Shown here: positions 21,426 through 30,278 of the stretch, one piece after another | Position numbering within the stretch: position 1 is the first letter of the stretch | Layout of the letters: every line of letters begins with the position of its first letter | NCBI RefSeq assembly: GCF_003287975.1 | Contig: NZ_QMKQ01000002.1 | Location: 310,001-374,000 of the forward strand | DNA: 64,000 nt | Source of the DNA: Arthrobacter sp. AQ5-05 | GTDB taxonomy: Bacteria > Actinomycetota > Actinomycetes > Actinomycetales > Micrococcaceae | Direction: 5' to 3' | Made by a program: the position numbers and the translations under genes | Notes under the pieces: model-generated | The model's database searches: none | The model's input: only the letters and a program-made list of their open reading frames with translations | Told to the model about the DNA's origin: nothing

Positions 21426-22892
21426 TCAGTAGCGGTACGCTTCGGGTTTGTACGGCCCGGAAGCCCCGAGGCCAAGGTACGCGGCCTGGTCCTCGGTCAG
21501 GGTGGTCAGTTCCACGCCCAGCGCGGCCAGGTGCAGGCGGGCCACCTTCTCGTCGAGGATCTTGGGCAGCACGTAGACGGCGTTGGCGTATTCCCCGTTG
21601 CCGGCCTTGGTGAACAGCTCGATCTGGGCGATCACCTGGTTGGTGAAGGAGTTGGACATCACGAACGACGGGTGCCCGGTGGCGTTGCCCAGGTTCAGCA
21701 GCCGGCCCTCGGAAAGCACGATGACCGAGCGCTCCGCCGCGGTCCCGGCCTCGAAGGTCCACTCGTGCACCTGGGCCTTGATCTCGACTTTCCGCACGCC
21801 CGGCACTTCTGCGAGCCCGCCCATGTCGATCTCGTCGTCGAAGTGGCCCACGTTGCCCACGATGGCCTTGTTCTTCATGCCCTGCAGGTGGGCGGCGGTG
21901 ATGATGTCCCTGCCGCCGGTGGTGGTCACGAAGATGTCGCCCCGGGCGAGCACCGTTTCGAGCCTCGCCACCTGGTAGCCGTCCATGGCCGCCTGCAGCG
22001 CGCAGATCGGGTCGATCTCGGTGACGACGACCCGGGCGCCCTGGCCGCGCATGGCCTCGGCGGCCCCCTTGCCCACGTCCCCGTAGCCGCAGATGACCAC
22101 GAGCTTGCCGCCGATGAGCACGTCGGTGGCGCGCATGATCCCGTCGGGCAGCGAGTGGCGGATGCCGTACCTGTTGTCGAACTTGGACTTGGTCACCGAG
22201 CCGTTGACGTTGATCGCCGGGAAGAGCAGCGTGCCGGCGGATGCCTTCTGGTTCAGGCGCATCACCCCGGTGGTGGTTTCCTCGCTGACGCCCAGGATAC
22301 CTGCGGCGATGCGGGTGAACCTGGCCGGGTCCCTGGCCAGGGAGGCGCGCAGGGTGTCGAGCACGATGGCGTGTTCACGGCTTGTCGCGGACCCGGGTCC
22401 GGGCACCGCGCCGGCGGCCTCGTACTGCGCACCCAGGTGCACCAGCATGGTGGCGTCCCCGCCGTCATCCAGGATCAGGTTCGGGCCAAGCTCCGGGTTT
22501 TGCCCGGCTCCGGGCCAGGAAAGGATCTGTTCGGTGGTCCACCAGTAGTCTTCCGGGGATTCACCCTTCCAGGCGAAGACCGGCACTCCGGCCGGCTCCT
22601 GCGGGGTCCCGACGCCCACGACCACCGCGGCGGCGGCCTCGTCCTGGGTGGAGAAGATGTTGCAGGAGGCCCAGCGGACCTGCGCGCCCAGGGCGACGAG
22701 GGTTTCGATGAGCACGGCCGTCTGCACCGTCATGTGCAGGGAGCCGGCGATGCGGGCACCGGCCAGCGGCCGGGACGCCGAGTACTCGGCGCGCAGGGAC
22801 ATCAACCCGGGCATCTCGTGTTCGGCCAGACGGATCTGGTGGCGTCCCGCCTCGTGCAGGGACAGGTCGGCGACCTTGTGCTCGAGTCCCAT
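21426..22892 (-). CDS. ahcY: Adenosylhomocysteinase
   Basis: The enzyme splits S-adenosylhomocysteine to adenosine and homocysteine, clearing the product of SAM methyltransferases. It has 488 residues from the ATG at 22892 (a GTG one codon earlier is also possible). The NAD site is GYGDVGKG in [20 protein letters not shown]; the N-terminal MPGLMSLR and the C-terminal KPEAYRY are family signatures. The long form with the insert around TEQILSWPG is the one seen in actinobacteria. It starts about ten bases after the Trm112-like gene and is probably co-transcribed with it and the DUF3499 gene. Confidence 0.96.
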   Translation of the reverse strand: MGLEHKVADLSLHEAGRHQIRLAEHEMPGLMSLRAEYSASRPLAGARIAGSLHMTVQTAVLIETLVALGAQVRWASCNIFSTQDEAAAAVVVGVGTPQEPAGVPVFAWKGESPEDYWWTTEQILSWPGAGQNPELGPNLILDDGGDATMLVHLGAQYEAAGAVPGPGSATSREHAIVLDTLRASLARDPARFTRIAAGILGVSEETTTGVMRLNQKASAGTLLFPAINVNGSVTKSKFDNRYGIRHSLPDGIMRATDVLIGGKLVVICGYGDVGKGAAEAMRGQGARVVVTEIDPICALQAAMDGYQVARLETVLARGDIFVTTTGGRDIITAAHLQGMKNKAIVGNVGHFDDEIDMGGLAEVPGVRKVEIKAQVHEWTFEAGTAAERSVIVLSEGRLLNLGNATGHPSFVMSNSFTNQVIAQIELFTKAGNGEYANAVYVLPKILDEKVARLHLAALGVELTTLTEDQAAYLGLGASGPYKPEAYRY

Positions 22893-22904
22893 CACGCCAC
22901 TGCC

Positions 22905-23102
22905 CTAGCCTTGGCCCTTGGCCGGGATGGTCGTGGCCTCGGAAGCCAGCATGACCGGGATGCCCTCGATGATGTCGTAGCTGAAGGTTTCGCCGTTGGC
23001 ACCGGTGCCCGTGGAGACCAGGATGTCCCCGTGCTGCACCAGGGTGGAGCCGGTGATGGGGCAACGGAGCTGGGCGGTGAGTTGCGCTGAGAGATTCGAC
23101 AT
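22905..23102 (-). CDS. Trm112 family protein
   Basis: This is a 65-residue protein of the Trm112/YcaR family. In other organisms Trm112 proteins are zinc-knuckle activators of methyltransferases. The visible core is LRCPITGSTLV and a C-terminal YDIIEGIPVML. Only one cysteine is left, so the zinc site is probably absent, as in many bacterial members. It lies 10 bases from the DUF3499 gene and 10 bases before ahcY. The neighbouring SAH-removing enzyme fits a link to methylation, though this is inference. Confidence 0.88.
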   Translation of the reverse strand: MSNLSAQLTAQLRCPITGSTLVQHGDILVSTGTGANGETFSYDIIEGIPVMLASEATTIPAKGQG

Positions 23103-23112
23103 GGAACCCAGT

Positions 23113-23511
23113 TTAGGGCTCCAGGTTCCCTTCGCGCAGTACCCGCAGGTGGCGCCGGGTCAGGGATTGGGAATCGCCAGGCTCGATGGCCGGCGGGGCA
23201 CTGCGCGGGGACGGGGCTTCGAGGGGCGGGGCAGCGACCGCGTGTGCCTCGTCCTCCCGCACCGCATTGGCCAGGGCGTAGAGGTCGTCGTTGCGCAGCC
23301 GTCCCTGCTCGGGCAGTGCCAGGCGCAGGACCTGCCACCCCAGCGGCGCGGTCAGGCGCTGCGCATGGAGGTCGCACAGGTCGTAGCAATGCGGTTCCGC
23401 ATAGGTCGCCAAGGGACCGAGCACCGCCGTCGAGTCGGCGTACACATACGTCAAGGTGGCGATGGCCGGCTGGCGGCATGCCGAACGTGAACAAAGTCTT
23501 GATGATCCCAC
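23113..23511 (-). CDS. DUF3499 family protein
   Basis: This is a 132-residue actinobacteria-specific protein. The conserved block SSRLCSRSACRQPAIATLTY is followed by CYDLCDLHAQRL, giving a Cys/His set that looks like a small zinc-binding fold. The C-terminal half is variable and charged. The GTG at 23511 is taken as the start because it begins the conserved block. Function unknown. The M. tuberculosis relative (Rv3258c) also sits by whiB2 and the metallopeptidase-like protein; there phosphomannomutase follows, but here Trm112 and ahcY do. Confidence 0.87.
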   Translation of the reverse strand: MGSSRLCSRSACRQPAIATLTYVYADSTAVLGPLATYAEPHCYDLCDLHAQRLTAPLGWQVLRLALPEQGRLRNDDLYALANAVREDEAHAVAAPPLEAPSPRSAPPAIEPGDSQSLTRRHLRVLREGNLEP

Positions 23512-23598
23512 GGTTACACAGACTACCGCAGCGCGGTGCCCTCCACGGCCGCGCACCTCCGTGCGCGCCAACTGATCCACAGCGGGCTTCGGGTGGCC

Positions 23599-23604
23599 TA
23601 CGCT
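23599..23604 (+). promoter_or_regulatory. -10 element of the metallopeptidase-like gene, leaderless start
   Basis: TACGCT is followed by six bases and then the ATG at 23611, with no Shine-Dalgarno between. Confidence 0.45.
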
Positions 23605-23610
23605 AAAGAC

Positions 23611-24126
23611 ATGTCCGGAAAACTGTCGATCGATTTGGACGGGCGCGATCCCGCCTCGTTGAGCAGCGGCTCGACCCGCCGGTTCGCCGACCGCAAGCGC
23701 AACCGGCACGGACGCGGCCACCGCGGTCCGATGCTCCTGGCACCGATGCCCGGTGCACGCACCCGGGCCGAACGCTTCGAGGACCTTTTGATCGAATCCG
23801 CCGAGCGCCTGGCCGACCGCTGGGGCGAACGGGTGACCTCGATCGATTTCCGCATCCTGATGGTCCCCAACCCCAAGGTGCTCGAGCGGGCCGGGGCCGA
23901 AGGCACCCGGGTGCCCTGGGCGACCAACCGCTCCGCGCGACCCGGGCGACCCGAACGCATCACGCTTTACCGCCGTCCCATCGAGGAGGCGTGCGTCCAC
24001 GGACCCGAGCTGCTGCCCGAGCTGGTGCATTTCTCCATTGTGGAGCAGCTGGCCGACCTGTGGGCCATGGACCCGCAGGCAATCGATCCCGAATACGGGA
24101 TCTGGGGCGCCGGCCCGGGCACCTGA
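23611..24126 (+). CDS. Metallopeptidase-family (zincin-like) protein lacking the HExxH site
   Basis: The protein has 171 residues and matches the small actinobacterial 'metallopeptidase family' in shape: a basic N-terminus, the conserved RTRAERFEDLLIESAERL helix, DFRILMVPNP, TLYRRPIEEAC and a C-terminal helix ending IDPEYG. The zinc-binding HExxH expected in the helix before IDPEYG reads HFSIVEQ here, so a peptidase function is doubtful. A TACGCT hexamer six bases upstream supports the ATG at 23611. It is divergent to the DUF3499 gene and ends seven bases from the convergent DUF5719 gene. Confidence 0.78.
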   Translation: MSGKLSIDLDGRDPASLSSGSTRRFADRKRNRHGRGHRGPMLLAPMPGARTRAERFEDLLIESAERLADRWGERVTSIDFRILMVPNPKVLERAGAEGTRVPWATNRSARPGRPERITLYRRPIEEACVHGPELLPELVHFSIVEQLADLWAMDPQAIDPEYGIWGAGPGT

Positions 24127-24133
24127 GCGGACC

Positions 24134-26035
24134 CTAGTCGCGCAGCACGACCTGGACGCCCTCGCGGCCCAGCGGCGCATCGCTGACCGGAAGCGCGGCA
24201 ATCCCGTAGGCCCCGTCCGTGAGAACGGCCGCGGCGTAGCTTGGCGCGCCGGTGGCCGAGAGCACCAGGGCCGCCGCGCCGGAACCGAAGTCTTTCTCCC
24301 CCAGGGCCACGGACCTGGAACCCGACAATTCGATGGTGCGGCTGGCCGAGAGCTTCCCGTCGGCGCCCAGCGAACGCACCGACACCGTGGCGGTGTCCTC
24401 CGGGGCGTTCAGCACCACGGTGGCCTTGCCCGCCGCCGGCAGCACCATCAGGTGTTCGCTGCCCAGCCGGCTGGCCGCACCGGCCCAGGCCAGGTCGATG
24501 GGTTCGTTGGCCTTGGTGCCGCGGACCATTTTCACGCTCGCGCTCACCGCGGAGTCGCCCTCGACGACGATGGTGTAGTTTCCGGCCGGAAGCCCGCCCA
24601 GGGGCATGCGCGCGGTGGCGTTGGAGGCGATGACCACCTCGCCGCCGCCGGGGATGGCAACCTCGCCGTTGGGGCCCAGGGCCCGGACCTGCACGGTGGC
24701 GCCCTCGGCCGAGGTGGCGGCGAGCACAAGTTCGGCCACGGCGTCGGCGTTGGCAGCCGGCTTGCCCAGTTCGCCGGCCAGCTTCGGGTCCAGGATCTGG
24801 ACCCCGGGGACCACCTGGGTGTTGTTGGCGGGGGCCGCGGAGCCCAGGTAGTCAAGGCCGCCGGGTACCAGTCCGCGCAGCGTGGACTGCTGGATGGTCG
24901 CGTTGACGCGTCCGCCGCTGGAGACGACCTTGGCCGAGAGGGCCTTTTCGTTGGGGGCGTACCCGGCCAGGACGATGGACTTGGATTCGCCCGGGGCCAC
25001 GGCCAGTGCGGAGAGGTTGGGGGCCTGGATCATGCCGTCGGCGCCGCGCAGGTCCACGCGCACCTGGGCCACGGAGGCTGTGGGGTTCACCAGGTTCAGC
25101 ACCGCGGTGGACCCGGGGGTGGTGACAGCGCCGGTCAGCCAGGTCTCGGCCGCCGGTGCCGTGCAGGCCGCGGCGGCGAGCCCCGCCAGGTCGCCGTCGG
25201 TCGCGCGGTAGGAGCGCACGGCCGAGACCAGGGACTGGACCCCGCCCAGCGGCTGGGCGTGCACCGTGAGCGGCTCGGAGTACTTGCTGGCAGGACCCAG
25301 GGCTCCCTTGCGCTGGTTGGTGCCGTCGGCTCCGGCGCCGGTCAGCTTTTCGGCCTCCTGCGCCGGCAGGCGCGGGGCAATGGTCTTTTCGACCGAGAGA
25401 TCGTTCTTGAGCATCCGGGCGCCGGGAATGCGGCCGGCCGAGTCGGAGAGAACCGCGGCGCGGATGGAGGTCTGGGCGTCCTTGGAGGCCGGGGCGAATT
25501 CCGGGTCGACCCCGGTTCCGGCGCCGGTGAACAGCTTCATGGTTGACGGGCAGGAAGCCAGTGCATCACCCGCGGGCAGCGAGGTCACCGGGACCTCGGA
25601 GCCCGGCGCGGCGCTGGCCGGCGGGAAGACGGAACCCGCGGCGATGGCGGCGGCTCCCAGGCACAGCACGCCCACCGAGCCCAATACGCCAAGGGTCCGG
25701 CCGCGGGTCTTGGAGCGTTGCCCGCGTGCCCCGGCCTTGGCGGCCGGTTCCTTCGAATCAGGCAATGAGTCTGGTGTTTCGGTGTTCTTGGCCGGTTCCG
25801 CGGTGCCGGCCGGAGCGGTCTGCACGGGCCCCTCGCCGGTTGCCGGGGCCTCGAGTGGCTGCGCGCCGGCGGTGGCGGTCGCAGCCACTGGTGCCGGGGA
25901 CGGCATCGCTGCAGGCTCCTTGCCCGGGGCATTGTCCTCGGGAAGCTTCGAGCCGGGAGCGAGTCCCGCGGCCTCGCGGGCGGCCTGGGCTAAGCGTTCG
26001 GCCTCGCGCCGTGCCCTGCGGGAATCGTTTTTCAC
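24134..26035 (-). CDS. DUF5719 family membrane-anchored protein
   Basis: The protein has 633 residues. About 115 cytosolic residues, rich in Ala, Pro and charged side chains, come first. One membrane segment follows (GVLGSVGVLCLGAAAIAAG, about 117-135), then a large secreted part built of repeating beta domains with CTAP and NLVNPT motifs. The GTG at 26035 overlaps the stop of the giant glycosyltransferase (GTGA), so the pair is translationally coupled. The DUF5719/GT2 pairing is recurrent in actinobacteria. Its role is not known; a periplasmic scaffold or acceptor for the transferase's product is an inference. Confidence 0.85.
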   Translation of the reverse strand: MKNDSRRARREAERLAQAAREAAGLAPGSKLPEDNAPGKEPAAMPSPAPVAATATAGAQPLEAPATGEGPVQTAPAGTAEPAKNTETPDSLPDSKEPAAKAGARGQRSKTRGRTLGVLGSVGVLCLGAAAIAAGSVFPPASAAPGSEVPVTSLPAGDALASCPSTMKLFTGAGTGVDPEFAPASKDAQTSIRAAVLSDSAGRIPGARMLKNDLSVEKTIAPRLPAQEAEKLTGAGADGTNQRKGALGPASKYSEPLTVHAQPLGGVQSLVSAVRSYRATDGDLAGLAAAACTAPAAETWLTGAVTTPGSTAVLNLVNPTASVAQVRVDLRGADGMIQAPNLSALAVAPGESKSIVLAGYAPNEKALSAKVVSSGGRVNATIQQSTLRGLVPGGLDYLGSAAPANNTQVVPGVQILDPKLAGELGKPAANADAVAELVLAATSAEGATVQVRALGPNGEVAIPGGGEVVIASNATARMPLGGLPAGNYTIVVEGDSAVSASVKMVRGTKANEPIDLAWAGAASRLGSEHLMVLPAAGKATVVLNAPEDTATVSVRSLGADGKLSASRTIELSGSRSVALGEKDFGSGAAALVLSATGAPSYAAAVLTDGAYGIAALPVSDAPLGREGVQVVLRD

Positions 26036-29000
26036 TTCTTCTCCTTGGCCCCCGCGGCACGGTGTCCGCGATCGAGTTCGTCAATGCTTTCGGCGTTGCC
26101 GCGGGTGCGGTATTCGTCCAGGCGGCGGGCGGCAAAGCGGCGGCTGCGCGGGATCGGGATGACCAGCAACAGGGCCAGAAGCAGCACGACGAGCTGGGCG
26201 ATGGCCACGGGCACCTGGTAGTGGCTCTGGTAACGCAGTTCCAGGGTGCCGCCGTCGGCGCCCAGCTCAAAGCCCTGGGCCCACTTCGCGGTTTCGGCGC
26301 CCGTGCCTGTGGCATCGGCACCCCTGCCGGTGGCGGCGGCAACCGTGGTGGGTTTCAGTTCCACCCCGTCAAGGGTTGCCTTCCATCCCGGGTCGGCGCG
26401 ATCGGCCATGACCAGCATCCGGTTGGCCTCCCCGGCAGGGAGTGTCGCCCCGGAGACGGCTCCGCGGTGCGAGGGCAGCAGGGAGACGGTCTTGCCATCG
26501 GCCATGATGCGCACCCGGGCGGTCGAGTCGGTGGCGTTGTCCACGCCGGAGATCTTTTCCCTCGGTTCCACGCGCCACAGCCAGCCGGACTCGGTTTGCC
26601 CCACGGCAACCAGGCCCGGCACGGCGTCGAGGCGTGCCACCAGGGCCGAGGCGGTCTGTCGCTGGTCCTGCAGCACCACAAAGCCGGTGCCCAGGGCAGC
26701 CAGTTCCGTCCGCGGATCCAGCGCCGAATCGGATACCAGGGTCGCCACGGCCTGTTCGACCAGGCGTCCGGCGTCGTCGGATTCACGCAGCGCCGGGTCG
26801 ATCAGCCCGCCCACCAAGCGGTTTGCGGACGCCGTCTGTGACAGGGCGTCGGCGGTGGTGCCGGCCCCGTTCATCAACGCGGCGCTGATGGCGCCGTCGC
26901 CGTTTTGCGCCAGCACCAGGGTGCGGTCCTCGTAGGCGCCCAGCCCGCGGTCGGCCGCGGTGGCCGGCAGCGTGCGCGGGGCGACCGGCTGCAGCAGGCT
27001 TGCGGCACCGAGCTCGGTGAAGGTGGCGGTGCCGCCCTCGGCCGTGGCCGAAACCGGGTTCTGCGCCACGATCCAGTTGGCCCCGGACACCAGGACGGAA
27101 ATGCCCAGCAGGGCCGAGGCCCATGCCAGGGCCCCGGTGGCGATGCGGGGCGCACGATCCGCGGATGCGGCCGGAACGTGGGTGCGCTCGCCGCGGAAGA
27201 CGGAGATCCCCAGACCCGCGGCGAAGAGCAATCCCAGGATGAAGAAGGAGACGAAGGGCCCGTTGAATGCGGTGACGAAGGTGTCCCCCGCCACGGCGGA
27301 GGGCACCAGGGAGGCACCGTATCCGGCGGCGAGCATCAGCACCGCCAGGGCCCACAGTGCGCGGGACAGCGGCAGCGAGGCGTTCCTGCCTCCGGCAAAG
27401 AGGCCCATGACGGCAAAGACGAGCAGTGGCGCCCCGACGAGCAGGACCAGGACCAGTGCCCAGGGTCCGGCGGGCATGAAGTCGAATCCTGCCGGGATTC
27501 CGCGGAAGTCAAAGGCGCTCGGGAAGCCAAGGGCCTGGGCCCACAGCGGGGCCGCGTCGTGGGGCAGGGCCAGTCCCGGGTCGGTGAGCAGCACGCGCGG
27601 GTTGCCCAGGGCGGCAACCACCAGCGGCAGGTGGAAGACCAGCATCGGCAGCGGCACCCACCACAGGGTCTTGGCCCGCGAGCGCAACACGATGGCGGTC
27701 AGCACAATGAGCACCAGCAGGGCGAGGCCTGCGGCCGGGGATCCGGCGGCGACCGGAACCAGCAGCAGCGCGGCGGCCGCGGCGGCGGTCCACGAGGGGA
27801 CGCCGCCGACACCGGGATGCGAGGCGTTGTGCGTCTCGGGGCCGCGGCGGGAGCCGAAGTCGACCCCGGCGCCCACGGAGCGCAGCAGGGCCAGCAGCAG
27901 CAGCGGCGCGAGCACGTGCACCAATACGGCACCGGCGCGCCCGGAACCCAGGGAAACCTGCAACACCGGGGCCAGGCCCCAGAGCAATCCGCCGACCATG
28001 CGGGCGGCACGCGAGCGGGTGACCGCGCCCAGGCCCAGCCAGGCGCTCAGCGCCGCCAGCGGCATGGCGGCAAGGCTCAGCACCACGGCCGCGGCATTGG
28101 CGTTGCCGCCGCCGGCCAGCGCCAACAGCCAATGGAAGTAGTCGATCGGGTCCCCGCCCGCGGGACTGCCGGATCCGAGGTTGGCCCACCAGCCGGTGGC
28201 GTTGGCAAAGATCTCGGAGGCCTTGGTGGAAATCGGCAGCAGTGCACCGCCGGCCACGGCATCGGCACCCAGCAGGGCGCGCAGCCCGACGAGGGACACC
28301 GCGAGGGTGGCCAGCACGGCGATGACTGCGCTGACGAAGGCGGAGGTGCGGTTGGGTGCGGCCATTGCCGCGAAGTCGTTGCGGTTGTCTCCGCTGGGGT
28401 CCTGCGAGGTCATGGCCCCGGTGCCGTCGCCGTAGACCGTTGCCCCGTCCAGGGAGTCGATCATGTGCTTGCGGTGTTCGCGCACCAGTGCCTGGTCGGT
28501 GAGCAGGCGGGAGATCGAGTTGCGCGGGACCTTGCGGGTGGCTGCCGCCGCTGCACGGGAGCGGGAAAGTTTCACCGGGGTGCCCACGGCACGGAACGTG
28601 GCACCGAGCTGGCCAAAGGCGTACGCGGGGTCCTTGGCGAGCACCGAAAGCAGGAAGCGATGGATCCCGCCGAGCACCGCGCCGAGCACCAGGAACGGGA
28701 TGGCCCATCCCGGGGAGTGCTTGAGGCGCATGAAGAGTTCGGCGCGGCGGGTTTCGGCCGGCCCGGCCAGGGCGCGGACGACCGCTGCCTTGTGGTGGAT
28801 CTTGGCCGCGGGCACGATGACAACGCGGTTGCCCATGAGGCGGTTGCGCCAGCACAAGTCCATGTCGTCGCCCAGCCCGGGAAGCGCGGGGTCGAAGCCG
28901 CCCAGCGCCTCGAAGACGTCGCGGCGGATCAGCATTCCGGCGCTGGTCACCGCGAAGGAGTCGGTGCGCGCGTCGTACTGGCCCTGGTCGACCTCGTCGA

Positions 29001-29514
29001 TCTCGATGAGGGTCAGCCGCTCGGCGTACTTGTTCACGCCCAGGCCCACGTCCAGCAGGCGGCGCGGGGAATCCAGGTCAAGTTGCTTGCAGCCGGCAAT
29101 CGTCACCGATTCGGTGGCCTCGACGACGTTCACCAGCTTTTCCAGGGCGTTCAGCTCCGGCACCGAGTCGTCGTGGATCAGCCAGAGCCACTCGGTGCGC
29201 CCGGCCCGCGGGGCCCCGAGTGACTGGACGGCGGCCATCACCGAGTGCCCGAAGCTGTGTTCCGGCACGTTCAGGATCGTGGCATCGGAGGGCAGGTGCT
29301 GGCGCAACAGGTCCACCGAGCCATCGGTGGAGGACGCGTCGACCCCGACGAAGCGGTCGACCAGGCGCGTCTGGGCGCGCAGCGCGGCCAGGGTCCGTGG
29401 CAGGAAATCTGCGCCGTTGTGGGCAGCCACAATGGCGGTGACGTGGATCGTGGGGAGAATTAGACTGCTCGCTTCCGCAAGCGCCGACGTTCGCGCTCCG
29501 ACAGCCCGCCCCAA
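26032..29514 (-). CDS. Giant membrane glycosyltransferase, family 2
   Basis: The protein has up to 1160 residues. The N-terminal 260 or so are a GT2 catalytic domain: VTAIVAAHNG, the acidic HDDSVPE, and GDDMDLCWRNR with its preceding VTSAGMLIRRD. About a dozen membrane helices follow with extracytoplasmic stretches between, and a final helix plus basic tail. The sugar donor and product are not known. It is co-translated with the DUF5719 gene and lies directly after whiB2. The start is uncertain: the only standard codon before the first strand of the fold is TTG at 29514, 55 bases inside whiB2; an ATT at 29460 directly on the whiB2 stop is an alternative. Confidence 0.88.
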   Translation of the reverse strand: MGRAVGARTSALAEASSLILPTIHVTAIVAAHNGADFLPRTLAALRAQTRLVDRFVGVDASSTDGSVDLLRQHLPSDATILNVPEHSFGHSVMAAVQSLGAPRAGRTEWLWLIHDDSVPELNALEKLVNVVEATESVTIAGCKQLDLDSPRRLLDVGLGVNKYAERLTLIEIDEVDQGQYDARTDSFAVTSAGMLIRRDVFEALGGFDPALPGLGDDMDLCWRNRLMGNRVVIVPAAKIHHKAAVVRALAGPAETRRAELFMRLKHSPGWAIPFLVLGAVLGGIHRFLLSVLAKDPAYAFGQLGATFRAVGTPVKLSRSRAAAAATRKVPRNSISRLLTDQALVREHRKHMIDSLDGATVYGDGTGAMTSQDPSGDNRNDFAAMAAPNRTSAFVSAVIAVLATLAVSLVGLRALLGADAVAGGALLPISTKASEIFANATGWWANLGSGSPAGGDPIDYFHWLLALAGGGNANAAAVVLSLAAMPLAALSAWLGLGAVTRSRAARMVGGLLWGLAPVLQVSLGSGRAGAVLVHVLAPLLLLALLRSVGAGVDFGSRRGPETHNASHPGVGGVPSWTAAAAAALLLVPVAAGSPAAGLALLVLIVLTAIVLRSRAKTLWWVPLPMLVFHLPLVVAALGNPRVLLTDPGLALPHDAAPLWAQALGFPSAFDFRGIPAGFDFMPAGPWALVLVLLVGAPLLVFAVMGLFAGGRNASLPLSRALWALAVLMLAAGYGASLVPSAVAGDTFVTAFNGPFVSFFILGLLFAAGLGISVFRGERTHVPAASADRAPRIATGALAWASALLGISVLVSGANWIVAQNPVSATAEGGTATFTELGAASLLQPVAPRTLPATAADRGLGAYEDRTLVLAQNGDGAISAALMNGAGTTADALSQTASANRLVGGLIDPALRESDDAGRLVEQAVATLVSDSALDPRTELAALGTGFVVLQDQRQTASALVARLDAVPGLVAVGQTESGWLWRVEPREKISGVDNATDSTARVRIMADGKTVSLLPSHRGAVSGATLPAGEANRMLVMADRADPGWKATLDGVELKPTTVAAATGRGADATGTGAETAKWAQGFELGADGGTLELRYQSHYQVPVAIAQLVVLLLALLLVIPIPRSRRFAARRLDEYRTRGNAESIDELDRGHRAAGAKEKK

Positions 29515-29990
29515 ATCCCAAAGCGTTCATCGTTGGTCAGTGCGTATTCCAGGCATTCGGAGCGCACGTTGCAGGCGCCGCACACGCGCTTGGCGTCCCG
29601 GGTGGATCCGCCCTTTTCGGGGAAGAATGCCTCGGGGTCGGTCTGTGCGCACAGTGCCTCGGACTGCCAGCCCAGCTCGCCTTCCTCGTCCTCGGACCCC
29701 AATCCGATCCAGATGGCCTGGGCCGGGCTCTTGCCGTCGGCCGACGCATCCAGGCTTGGCGCCCAGGAAGGGGTCGGTTCGGTGACCAGGTCGTTGGCTG
29801 CATCATGCGCCGCGAGGAAGGCAGCGGTTTCCTCGGCCGGGGTCAGGACCCTCGAACCGTTGGATGCCTGTTCCGGGCCGGGAGCCGCAGGGTCCACGAA
29901 CCAGTCCGCCGGCACACCCCGGCCGCCGTTGAAGTTGGGCGCAATTCCCGTCGTTGCGGCTTCGTTGAAGCTTCGATCCACGTTCCCCAT
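29460..29990 (-). CDS. whiB2: WhiB2-type [4Fe-4S] transcriptional regulator
   Basis: This is a 176-residue Wbl protein. The four cluster ligands are C114, C137, C140 and C146, and the turn GIWGGLS (158-164) precedes a basic DNA-contact tail RERRRLRKR. WhiB2/WhmD/WhiB members control septation and sporulation-type genes, acting with WhiA in Streptomyces. The first 105 residues are an acidic, poorly conserved extension much longer than in mycobacterial WhiB2. The ATG at 29990 has GGAAGG upstream. It is followed directly by the glycosyltransferase, as in other actinobacterial genomes, which suggests co-regulation of envelope growth and division. Confidence 0.92.
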   Translation of the reverse strand: MGNVDRSFNEAATTGIAPNFNGGRGVPADWFVDPAAPGPEQASNGSRVLTPAEETAAFLAAHDAANDLVTEPTPSWAPSLDASADGKSPAQAIWIGLGSEDEEGELGWQSEALCAQTDPEAFFPEKGGSTRDAKRVCGACNVRSECLEYALTNDERFGIWGGLSERERRRLRKRAV

Positions 29991-30050
29991 GGTTTACCAA
30001 CCTTCCGCCGTTACGAACTAGACACAAAAATGACCGTAAAATGAGCGACA

Positions 30051-30078
30051 TCGACGGCCTTCAATAAAAAGCCGTCGA
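30051..30078 (-). promoter_or_regulatory. Stem-loop in the whiB2 leader
   Basis: TCGACGGC (30051-30058) and GCCGTCGA (30071-30078) form a perfect 8-bp stem with a 12-base loop. It lies in the predicted leader of about 115 bases between the whiB2 promoter and its start codon, and could affect translation or stability. Confidence 0.45.
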
Positions 30079-30114
30079 GGGACAATTTCGCTCCCCCAGA
30101 CGGTGCACTATCTA

Positions 30115-30144
30115 ATTACACTGGTGTAACTCCGGTTGCGTCAA
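30115..30144 (-). promoter_or_regulatory. whiB2 promoter with an overlapping palindrome
   Basis: On the minus strand TTGACG (30139-30144) and TGTAAT (30115-30120) are 18 bases apart, a good -35/-10 pair. The sequence TTACAC-TG-GTGTAA (30116-30129) is a perfect inverted repeat covering the -10 box and spacer. A bound regulator would compete with RNA polymerase. Confidence 0.5.
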
Positions 30145-30278
30145 GTGCGGCCGTCGATTTTAGCCACACATGTCGTAGATTTAGAGCCACGCCACGCCCG
30201 AGACTTCGGCGGGATCGCACAGCAATACGCCTGCCCGCGGATTCCCGGGGAATTCACAGGCTTGACAAGGAGCAATAC

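Noticed and set aside
19941-23090. Very long open frames opposite real genes (for example a 1049-codon plus-strand frame here, 927 codons at 7092-9875 minus, 772 codons at 26905-29223 plus)
   Set aside because: They are antisense shadows produced by high GC in third positions; they show no family motif, no ribosome site, and the opposite strand holds recognised genes.
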